Part shown: in pieces, positions 1-5,261 of the stretch | Layout of the letters: every line of letters starts with the position of its first letter | Position numbering within the stretch: position 1 is the first letter of the stretch | Assembly: GCA_044870185.1 (NCBI GenBank) | Contig: JBIOYL010000094.1 | Coordinates: 1 to 5,261 of the forward strand | DNA length: 5,261 nt | Reading direction: 5' to 3' | Source of the DNA: JBIOYL01 sp044870185 | GTDB lineage: Bacteria; Actinomycetota; CALGFH01 | Notes under the pieces: generated by a model | What the model was told of the DNA's origin: nothing | Database searches by the model: none | The model's input: the letters and a program-made list of their open reading frames with translations, nothing else | Translations under genes and position numbers: made by a program

Positions 1-609
1 GGCCCCCCCCGCCCGCAGGACACGCTCACCTACGGGGTGGCCAAGGCGCTCGCCGACCGCCACCGGGTCAGGTTGCATGCGCTCGGCGTGTCCGGGTCAC
101 GCCTGCGGCAGGTCGTCGAGGAGCAGCTGCCCCGGCTCGCCGGCATCGACCCGGACGTCGTGCTGGTCTGCGTCGGCACCAACGACCTCACCCACGTCAC
201 GCCCGTGCGGGCGATACGCCAGGAGCTGCGCCGGCTCGCGTCCGGGCTGACCGAGCTGGCTCCGGACGCCGTGGTCGTGGTCTCCGGCCTGCCGCCCGCC
301 GACGTGGCGCGCTGCTTCGCCCACCCGCTGCGGGCGCTGCTCGGGCTGCGGGCCTGGGCGCTCACCCGCATCTACCGTGCCGAGCTGTCGGTCCACGGCA
401 TCACCGTGTTCGACGTCGCCCGCGCGACCCGCAAGGCGTTCCGCCACAAGCCCGAGCTGTTCAGCGCTGACCTGTTCCACCCGTCGAGCGCCGGCTACGC
501 CTATCTCGGCGCCGTCTACGGCCGGGTGGTGCGCGAGGCGCTGGAGGCGGCCCGCTCGGCACCGCCTGGGCCCGGCTCGGATGCCGCCGCGCTCGACGCC
601 GCCGGCTGA
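1..609 (+). CDS. SGNH/GDSL-family hydrolase (esterase/lipase-like), 5'-truncated by window edge
   Basis: The frame is open from base 1 to a TGA at 607-609 and gives 202 residues, so the true start lies before the window. A GTG at 37 is possible but unlikely, because the codons before it already read like family sequence and the N-terminal GDS block holding the nucleophilic serine must lie upstream. Later family blocks are visible, counted from the first codon: the block II glycine in GVSG (about residue 32), block III GTND (59-62, oxyanion-hole Asn61), and block V DLFHPS with the catalytic Asp157 and His160. The alternation of beta strands (VVLVCVG, VVVVSGLP, ITVFDVA) with helices fits the flavodoxin-like SGNH fold. 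The family hydrolyses esters of lipids, carbohydrates or small acyl compounds; the substrate cannot be told. The last 20 or so residues are Ala/Pro/Gly-rich and probably disordered. It converges on the acetyltransferase gene, 11 bases away. Confidence 0.88.
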   Translation, partial: GPPRPQDTLTYGVAKALADRHRVRLHALGVSGSRLRQVVEEQLPRLAGIDPDVVLVCVGTNDLTHVTPVRAIRQELRRLASGLTELAPDAVVVVSGLPPADVARCFAHPLRALLGLRAWALTRIYRAELSVHGITVFDVARATRKAFRHKPELFSADLFHPSSAGYAYLGAVYGRVVREALEAARSAPPGPGSDAAALDAAG

Positions 610-620
610 GGCCGCCGCGT

Positions 621-1850
621 TCAGAAGTCCGTCGAGCACCAGGGCGCCGGGGTGCTCGCGAAGGCGCGGTCGGCGCGGGCCAGTGCCCCTGGCCGGGTCT
701 CGGCGACGCGGCCGGCGCGCGCCAGGGTGGTGAACGACACGCCGCCAAGCCAGGTCGCGCCGAGGTCCACGATGTCGCACACCAGGTCGGGATCGGCACG
801 GGCCGGCGCGCAGGTGGCGCCCTCCGGGCCGACCTCGAGCGCCCAGCGGCCCTCGTTGCGGCGCACGAGCGGGTCGTGGACCCCGAGCACGAGCCGGTCG
901 CTCACCCCGTAGCCGCGGGCGGCCAGCGCGGCCGGCAGGTCGAGCAGGCGCGCCCACAGCATGTCGGCCACCTGGGTCGTGCGCAGCCGCCGCGGGTCGG
1001 CCAGGCGCCAGCGCAGCGGCTCGTCGACCGGCCGGTTGTGCAGGTGGATGGTCGAGGCCAGGTCCAGGCTCAGGCAGAAGCGCCACAGCGCGTCGCCGGC
1101 GGCCGGGGTCGGGGCGACCAGCTCGTCGACGGTCACGGTGGCGTCGGGCAGGCCGTCGGTCCGCTTCGGCTTGGTCCGGTAGGTGGCGTAGCCCTCGGCC
1201 TGGCCGGGCTCGGCCTCGTAGACGACGTCGACGCGCCGCCCGGCACCCTGGCGCAGCCACTCCGGGTCGCGCAGCTGCAGCTCCCACCAGACCGGCGAGC
1301 GCGTGATGTCGCCCGGCTGGGCCCGGCGGTTGCGGTCGAACAGCTCGGGCAGGAGCTTGCCGGCCTCGTCGCCCTCGACCATGCGGATCCGCCCGCCGGC
1401 GGCCGGTGGACCCAGGAAGTCGGCGTGGCGGCGCTCGATCACGAGCTCGCAGCGCCGGGTCGCCTCGCCGTAGCCGAAGCGGCCGTAGATCGACGACTCC
1501 GAGGCGGTGAGCAGCGACACCGCCTCGCCGCGGCCCATGCAGTCGGCGAAGTGGCGCTCGATGAGGGCGCGTAGGATGCCACGGCGCCGGTGGGTGGGCT
1601 GCACGGCGACCGCGGTGAGGCCGCCGGCCGGGATGCGCGTGTCTCCCGGCAGGGTCAGCTCGAGCGAGGACGCCCCGCCCGTGCCCACGATGGCCGGGCC
1701 GTCGAAGGCGGCCAGGCTGCGCTCGTACTCGAACAGCCGCTCCCAGTCGGCCAGCTCCTCCTCGCTGCTGGCGGCGCCGAAGCCGAGGTCGAGCACCTTG
1801 ACGAACGGGCGCCACTCGTCCGGCGTGATGGGGCGGATCTCGATGGCCAT
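621..1850 (-). CDS. Eis-like GNAT family N-acetyltransferase (tandem GNAT plus SCP2-like C-terminal domain)
   Basis: This 409-residue protein matches the layout and length of mycobacterial Eis (about 402-408 residues). The N-terminal GNAT domain spans roughly 1-140 and carries the acetyl-CoA pyrophosphate loop VAVQPTHRRRGILR (81-94). SIYGRFGYG (120-128) contains Tyr122, which aligns with the general acid Tyr126 of M. tuberculosis Eis. A second, degenerate GNAT domain covers about 150-285, and an SCP2-like domain runs from about 290 to the end. The protein ends in Phe (Phe409); in Eis the C-terminal Phe carboxylate acts in catalysis, so the catalytic pair appears intact. Eis enzymes move acetyl groups from acetyl-CoA to amines of aminoglycosides, polyamines or protein lysines; the substrate here is unknown. 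It should be cytoplasmic. The start is fixed by an in-frame TGA at 1893-1895 with no other start codon before ATG 1850, and MAIEIRPITPDEW aligns with the Eis N-terminus. No good Shine-Dalgarno sits at normal spacing. It could also be annotated simply as a GNAT family protein. Confidence 0.93.
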   Translation of the reverse strand: MAIEIRPITPDEWRPFVKVLDLGFGAASSEEELADWERLFEYERSLAAFDGPAIVGTGGASSLELTLPGDTRIPAGGLTAVAVQPTHRRRGILRALIERHFADCMGRGEAVSLLTASESSIYGRFGYGEATRRCELVIERRHADFLGPPAAGGRIRMVEGDEAGKLLPELFDRNRRAQPGDITRSPVWWELQLRDPEWLRQGAGRRVDVVYEAEPGQAEGYATYRTKPKRTDGLPDATVTVDELVAPTPAAGDALWRFCLSLDLASTIHLHNRPVDEPLRWRLADPRRLRTTQVADMLWARLLDLPAALAARGYGVSDRLVLGVHDPLVRRNEGRWALEVGPEGATCAPARADPDLVCDIVDLGATWLGGVSFTTLARAGRVAETRPGALARADRAFASTPAPWCSTDF

Positions 1851-1893
1851 GCCCCGGTTGTACCCGATCGCCCGGCAGGCCGCACGCCGTTTT

Positions 1894-1901
1894 CACCTCC
1901 T
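1894..1901 (-). promoter_or_regulatory. Consensus Shine-Dalgarno displaced from the acetyltransferase start
   Basis: On the minus strand this reads AGGAGGTG, a full match to the 16S anti-SD. It ends 43 bases before ATG 1850, too far to serve that start. It is well spaced (8 bases) from a GTG at 1885-1883, but that GTG is in a different frame from the acetyltransferase. The site either serves a short overlapping or leader ORF, or marks a 1-2 base indel, or is fortuitous. Confidence 0.4.
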
Positions 1902-1918
1902 CCGCGACCTCGGGGAGT

Positions 1919-1939
1919 CTGGCTCGGCCGCCGGGCCAG
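1919..1939 (-). terminator. Possible weak hairpin after the propeller-like gene
   Basis: Three bases past the stop of the 1942-3066 gene, CTGGC (1919-1923) pairs with GCCAG (1935-1939). A single A/C mismatch and three further G-C pairs close a 3-base loop. There is no U-tract. Short GC stems are common by chance at this base composition, so this is only a candidate for a U-less actinobacterial terminator. Confidence 0.25.
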
Positions 1940-1941
1940 GT

Positions 1942-3066
1942 TCAGCTGGCGGCCAGGCCGGTCGGCAGCATCGACGTGAACCGTCCGACGTCGAGGTCGA
2001 GCAGCTCGGCCCGGGCAGCGCCGAGCTGGTAGGCGCCGATGTTGACGGCGAGCGGGCCGCTGGCGAAGAAGAACAGCCAGTCGCCGGCGGAGCGCCAGCC
2101 AAGGCAGGGCCAGCAGCCGACCGGCAGGGCGCCCTCCGACCCGGGCAGGAGCCTGGCCGCCCCACCGGCCACGTCGACCAGGGCGACGCCGGGCGCGTCG
2201 CGCGCGCCCACGCGGGTGAACATCGCCAGCGTGCGGCCGTCGGGCGAGAACGCGCCGAACTGGCCGCAGCAGACCGCCCCGGGCATGGGGCCGCCGAGCG
2301 CGAGCCAGCTCGGGCTGCCGCCGGGCGGGGGGACGAGGCGGTCCCGCCCGGTGGCGAGGTTGCGGAGGTGCAGCTTGCCGCCGGCGACGTAGGCGACCAG
2401 GGCGCCCGCGACGTCGATGAACGTGGTCGACCCGTCGCCTAGCCGCACGCGCCGGCCGCCTCCCGCCGGCAGCAGCTCCAGCGCGCCGTCGAGGGGGTGG
2501 ACGAGCAGCCCGCGGGCCGTGACGGCCACCGGCGCGAGGTCGTAGGGCAGGGTCCGCTCGGACAGCGTCCGCCCGGCCGGCAGGGCCACCTCCCGCAGCA
2601 GATAGTGGCGGCTCGACGAGCCGATGTCGTCGCTGACCAGCCACACACGGTCGGGGTGGGGAGCGGCGAGCAGGCTCCTGGCCTGCCCCAGGGCCCGCAG
2701 GCGGATGGTCTGGCCGACCGGCGCGACGTAGGCGGTCCCGCTCACCGACAGCACGGCGCCGCTGCCGCGCCCGAGCACGCGCGGGCGCAGGCCGATGATC
2801 CCGGGGTCGTCGAGCCCGAGACGGACGACGTCATGCGTCCCGAGCCGGGCGATCAGGGGCTCGTGCCCGCCGAGGTACAGCAGCGTGCCGGCCGGGCCGA
2901 GGGTGAGCGCCGAAGGGGTGGGACTGGGCGCGGCGAGGGTGGGCTCGGGCGGCGCGATCGGCCGGTCGAGCCCGCCGGTCGCCGCCCAGCGCACGGCGAC
3001 CAGCGCCGCCAGGGCGGCCACGACCAGCGCGGCGTTGCCCACCCCGGCGCGGCGCCACCTGCCCAT
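1942..3066 (-). CDS. Membrane-anchored hypothetical protein with beta-propeller-like (WD40/TolB-type) repeat
   Basis: I do not recognise a named family for this 374-residue protein. Basic residues MGRWRR precede one hydrophobic segment (about 12-25, NAALVVAALAALVA), and no clear signal-peptidase or lipobox site follows, so it looks like a signal anchor with the rest outside the cell. A Pro/Ser/Thr-rich linker (about 38-54) leads into a beta-rich body containing FSPDGRTLAMF (273-283), the typical repeat of WD40-like/TolB-type propellers. Strand-turn repeats such as GTLLYLGGHEP, GLLVHPLDG and GALVAYVAGGKLHLRNLATG support a propeller of about 300 residues. Exactly four cysteines are present: Cys266-Cys267 and the CWPC pair Cys318/Cys321. 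ATG 3066 is chosen over the longer open frame (to 3399) because it has GAGGTG 5 bases upstream and starts directly with the anchor; the extension would overlap acs. The role is unknown; binding or sensing outside the membrane is a guess. Confidence 0.8.
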   Translation of the reverse strand: MGRWRRAGVGNAALVVAALAALVAVRWAATGGLDRPIAPPEPTLAAPSPTPSALTLGPAGTLLYLGGHEPLIARLGTHDVVRLGLDDPGIIGLRPRVLGRGSGAVLSVSGTAYVAPVGQTIRLRALGQARSLLAAPHPDRVWLVSDDIGSSSRHYLLREVALPAGRTLSERTLPYDLAPVAVTARGLLVHPLDGALELLPAGGGRRVRLGDGSTTFIDVAGALVAYVAGGKLHLRNLATGRDRLVPPPGGSPSWLALGGPMPGAVCCGQFGAFSPDGRTLAMFTRVGARDAPGVALVDVAGGAARLLPGSEGALPVGCWPCLGWRSAGDWLFFFASGPLAVNIGAYQLGAARAELLDLDVGRFTSMLPTGLAAS

Positions 3067-3071
3067 CGCGC

Positions 3072-3077
3072 CACCTC
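3072..3077 (-). promoter_or_regulatory. Ribosome-binding site deciding the start of the propeller-like gene
   Basis: The minus strand reads GAGGTG, 5 bases before ATG 3066, within a longer GAGGTGG match to the anti-SD. Together with the hydrophobic N-terminus that follows, it rejects the upstream in-frame starts that would overlap acs. Confidence 0.65.
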
Positions 3078-3091
3078 GCCAGCCGAACGGC

Positions 3092-3107
3092 ACGGGATCC
3101 GTCCCGT
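3092..3107. repeat. Perfect inverted repeat ACGGGA-N4-TCCCGT upstream of the propeller-like gene
   Basis: ACGGGA (3092-3097) and TCCCGT (3102-3107) form a perfect 6-bp inverted repeat with a 4-base centre, 25 bases before ATG 3066 and just upstream of its ribosome-binding site. It could be an operator half-site pair, an mRNA stem in the 5' leader, or chance. I see no convincing -10/-35 pair next to it. Confidence 0.35.
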
Positions 3108-3155
3108 CCATCTTGCGCCCAACGGGCCGGTCGAGCATCCGGCCGGCGGCGTGGA

Positions 3156-3182
3156 CCGCGCACCCGCCACCCGGGTGCGCGG
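3156..3182 (-). terminator. acs: GC-rich hairpin, likely transcription terminator of acs
   Basis: CCGCGCACCC (3156-3165) pairs perfectly over 10 bp with GGGTGCGCGG (3173-3182) around a 7-base loop, 14 bases past the acs stop codon. No U-run follows. A strong stem without a U-tract directly after a stop is a common terminator form in high-GC actinobacteria. It lies in the 130-base gap before the next minus-strand gene and argues that acs ends its own transcript. A smaller CTGAC/GTCAG stem (3184-3200) overlaps the stop codon itself. Confidence 0.55.
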
Positions 3183-3196
3183 GCTGACTGGGCCGG

Positions 3197-5203
3197 TCAG
3201 GAACCGCCGGCGCGGCCGAGCAGCCGGTCGGCGTCGGCCTTGAGCTGCTCCACCACGGCCGGGTCCCGCAGGGTGGTGGTGTCACCCAGCTCGTGGCCCT
3301 CGGCGATGTCCTTGAGCAGGCGGCGCATGATCTTGCCGGAGCGGGTCTTGGGCAGGTCGTCGCCGAACAGCACCGCCTTGGGCCGGGCGATCTTGCCAAT
3401 GCGCTTACCGACCCAGTCGCGCAGCTCCCCCGCCAGCTCGGGCGACCCCTGGTAGCCCGAGCGCAGCAGCACGAACGCGAGCGGCGTCTGGCCGGTCAGC
3501 TCGTCGGGGGCCGCGCACACCGCCGCCTCGGCCACCGCCGGGTGGGCGACCAGGGCGGACTCCAGCTCGATGGTCGACAGCCGGTGGCCGGACACGTTCA
3601 TGACGTCGTCGATGCGGCCGAGCAGCCAGAAGTAGCCGTCCTCGTCCTGGCGCGCCCCGTCCCCGGCGAAGTAGATCTTCGGCCCGTAGCGGGAGAAGTA
3701 GTTGGACACGAAGCGCTCGTCGTCGTTCCACAGGGTGCGGAACATCCCCGGCCACGGCCGGGTCATGACGATGTAGCCGCCTTGGCCCGGCGGCACCGGG
3801 TTGCCCTGCTCGTCGAGGATGGCGGCCGCGTTGCCCGGGAACGGCACCGTGGCCGACCCCGGCTTGAGCCTGGTGATGCCGGGCAGCGGCGTGATCAGGA
3901 TGCCGCCGTTCTCGGTCTGCCACCAGGTGTCCACCACCGGGCAGCGCTCGCCGCCGATGTACTTCCAGTACCACACCCAGGCCTCGGGGTTGATCGGCTC
4001 GCCGACCGTGCCGAGCAGCTTGAGCGACGACAGGTCGTGCTTGGCCGGCCAGTCCGGGCCGGCCTTGATGAAGGCGCGGATCAGGGTCGGCGCGGTGTAG
4101 TAGGAGCGCACCTTGTAGCGCTCGACGACCTCCCAGTGCCGGTCGACCTGCGGGAAGGCGGGGTCGCCCTCGTACAGCACGCCGGTGGTGCCGTTGTTCA
4201 GCGGGCCGTAGACGATGTAGCTGTGCCCGGTGACCCAGCCGACGTCGGCCGCGCACCACCACACGTCGTCGTCGTGGATGTCGAAGATCCACTTGTGGGT
4301 GACCGACACGTAGGCCAGGTAGCCGCCGCTGATGTGCACCGCGCCCTTGGGCTTGGCGGTGGTGCCGGAGGTGTGCAGCACGTACAGCGGGTGCTCGGCG
4401 CCGACCCACTCGGGCTCGCACTCGGTCGGCTTGCCCTCGACCAGGTCGTGCCACCACAGGTCGCGTCCCTCCTGCATGGACGCGACGCCGCCGGTGCGGC
4501 GGAAGACCACGATGTGCTCGACCGAGGGGGCGTCCTTGACGGCCCGGTCGGCGATCTCCTTGAGCGGGATCCGGCCGCCCTTGCGCCAGGCCTCGTCCTG
4601 GGTGACCAGCACCTTGCAGTCGGTGCTGGACAGCCGCTCGCTGAGCGAGTCGGGCGAGAAGCCGCCGAACACCACCACGTGGGGCGCGCCGAGGCGGGCG
4701 CAGGCCAGCATCGCGATCGGGAGCTGCGGGATCATGCCCATGTAGATGCCGACCCGGTCCCCCTTGCGCACGCCCAGCTCCTTGAGGCCGTTGGCGAAGC
4801 GGCAGACCTCGTCTTTGAGCTGGCTGAAGGTGATCGCCTGGTCTTCCTCCTCGACCGGCTCGCTCACGAAGTGGTAGGCGACCTTGTCGCCGCGGCCGGC
4901 GTTGACCTGCTTGTCCAGGCAGTTGTAGGCGACGTTCAGCTCACCGTCCGCGAACCAGGTGCAGTGTGGCGGGTCCCACTCCAGCGACTTGGTCGGCTCG
5001 GTGAACCACTCGACGGCCTCCTTGGCCAGGCGCAGCCAGAAGCCCGCGTAGTCGCGCTCGGCCTCCTCGTAGACCGAGGTGTCCTTGATGACCGCCTGGG
5101 CGGTGAACTCGGGCGGGGGCGAGAAGGTGCGCCCCTCGCGCACGAGCACCTCGATGGTGGCCTGGACCTCCTGCTTGTTGTCGCTGAACTCGGCATCCGC
5201 CAT
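3197..5203 (-). CDS. acs: Acetyl-CoA synthetase (acetate--CoA ligase, AMP-forming)
   Basis: This 668-residue protein is full length (family about 650). It makes acetyl-CoA from acetate, ATP and CoA through acetyl-AMP in the cytosol, the high-affinity route for acetate use. The N-terminal ACAS domain (about 45-105) precedes the adenylation core. Visible motifs are the P-loop TSGTTAKPKG (278-287), YYTAPTLIRAF (368-378), GEPINPEAW (401-409), DTWWQTENGG (425-434), YFAGDGAR (511-518), GRIDDVMNVSGHR (529-541) and PKTRSGK (618-624). By offset to Salmonella Acs, the acetate pocket is kept: Val324, Thr325, Val400, Trp428 (for V310, T311, V386, W414). Nucleotide and hinge residues Asp515, Arg530, Asp532, Gly539 and Arg541 are also kept. 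Lys624 matches the adenylation lysine K609 that acetyltransferases can switch off. Departures are Ala283 in place of the P-loop glycine, and Gly210 and Gly599 where Salmonella has the CoA-contacting R194 and R584. The start ATG 5203 has GGGGAG 7 bases upstream. Confidence 0.97.
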   Translation of the reverse strand: MADAEFSDNKQEVQATIEVLVREGRTFSPPPEFTAQAVIKDTSVYEEAERDYAGFWLRLAKEAVEWFTEPTKSLEWDPPHCTWFADGELNVAYNCLDKQVNAGRGDKVAYHFVSEPVEEEDQAITFSQLKDEVCRFANGLKELGVRKGDRVGIYMGMIPQLPIAMLACARLGAPHVVVFGGFSPDSLSERLSSTDCKVLVTQDEAWRKGGRIPLKEIADRAVKDAPSVEHIVVFRRTGGVASMQEGRDLWWHDLVEGKPTECEPEWVGAEHPLYVLHTSGTTAKPKGAVHISGGYLAYVSVTHKWIFDIHDDDVWWCAADVGWVTGHSYIVYGPLNNGTTGVLYEGDPAFPQVDRHWEVVERYKVRSYYTAPTLIRAFIKAGPDWPAKHDLSSLKLLGTVGEPINPEAWVWYWKYIGGERCPVVDTWWQTENGGILITPLPGITRLKPGSATVPFPGNAAAILDEQGNPVPPGQGGYIVMTRPWPGMFRTLWNDDERFVSNYFSRYGPKIYFAGDGARQDEDGYFWLLGRIDDVMNVSGHRLSTIELESALVAHPAVAEAAVCAAPDELTGQTPLAFVLLRSGYQGSPELAGELRDWVGKRIGKIARPKAVLFGDDLPKTRSGKIMRRLLKDIAEGHELGDTTTLRDPAVVEQLKADADRLLGRAGGS

Positions 5204-5210
5204 CGTGCAT

Positions 5211-5216
5211 CTCCCC
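5211..5216 (-). promoter_or_regulatory. acs: Ribosome-binding site of acs
   Basis: The minus strand reads GGGGAG (within AAGGGGAG, 5211-5218), 7 bases before ATG 5203. A second ATG at 5210-5208 abuts this site and is out of frame, so 5203 is the start. The remaining upstream bases (5219-5261) show no clear promoter, though the palindrome CTTCGAAG lies at 5215-5222. Confidence 0.65.
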
Positions 5217-5261
5217 TTCGAAGAGCTGGAGTGGATGTGAGACGGCAGTGGCAGCGCGAAC

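Noticed and set aside
97..1896. A 599-codon open frame on the minus strand covering the hydrolase and acetyltransferase genes.
   Set aside because: Its translation is Arg/Ala/Gly/Pro-rich low-complexity sequence with no recognisable domain, and it lies antisense to one real gene and out of frame with another. Long spurious frames are expected at this GC content.
3125..3144. GGCCGG/CCGGCC stem with an 8-base loop in the gap after acs.
   Set aside because: Each arm is built of self-complementary GGCC/CCGG units, very frequent in this sequence; there is no supporting context beyond the stronger hairpin nearby.
3124..3198. Direct repeats GGGCCGGTC at 3124-3132 and 3190-3198.
   Set aside because: Nine-base GC repeats are expected by chance here, similar strings occur inside genes (for example near 2960), and one copy overlaps the acs stop.
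3067..3399. N-terminal extension of the propeller-like gene to an upstream ATG at 3399.
   Set aside because: It would overlap about 200 bases of acs, its sequence is an out-of-frame shadow of acs, and a good ribosome-binding site plus a membrane anchor start at 3066.
3405..4457. Second minus-strand open frame of 350 codons inside acs, and several plus-strand frames opposite acs and the propeller-like gene.
   Set aside because: The compositions are arginine/alanine-rich and show no domains; the acs frame in the same region is unambiguous.
5204..5261. Promoter for acs in the last 58 bases.
   Set aside because: I see no TANNNT -10 with a plausible -35 on the minus strand; the promoter may lie beyond the window.
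1..5261. CRISPR arrays, tRNA/rRNA genes, insertion sequences, defence or phage genes.
   Set aside because: No regular repeats, structural RNA signatures, transposase motifs or inverted-repeat ends were found, and the four genes account for nearly all of the window.

Overview
The window is very GC-rich and gene-dense, with G or C at most third codon positions. An Eis-type acetyltransferase, an actinobacterial-style acetyl-CoA synthetase and compact intergenic gaps point to a member of the Actinomycetota. I cannot place it below phylum level from sequence reading alone, and I see nothing that looks mobile.

Layout from left to right. Positions 1-609 (+) hold the 3' part of an SGNH/GDSL-type hydrolase whose start lies outside the window. 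Convergent to it, with only 11 bases between the stop codons, is an Eis-like GNAT N-acetyltransferase (621-1850, -). Upstream of that on the same strand is an unrecognised membrane-anchored protein with one clear beta-propeller-like repeat (1942-3066, -). Next comes a full-length AMP-forming acetyl-CoA synthetase (3197-5203, -), with 58 bases of its upstream region before the window ends. The gaps between the three minus-strand genes are 91 and 130 bases. The acs gap carries a 10-bp GC hairpin just after the acs stop, so acs is probably terminated separately rather than cotranscribed with the other two.

Functionally, acs makes acetyl-CoA from acetate, and the Eis-like enzyme should use acetyl-CoA (or another acyl-CoA) as donor. 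A link between them is plausible but unproven. The propeller protein and the SGNH hydrolase have no assignable substrate. This looks like ordinary chromosomal housekeeping and accessory content. I found no CRISPR array, RNA gene, insertion sequence or recognisable new system. The points worth a second look are a consensus ribosome-binding site upstream of the Eis-like gene that fits the wrong reading frame, non-standard P-loop and CoA-contact residues in Acs, and a four-cysteine pattern in the propeller protein.
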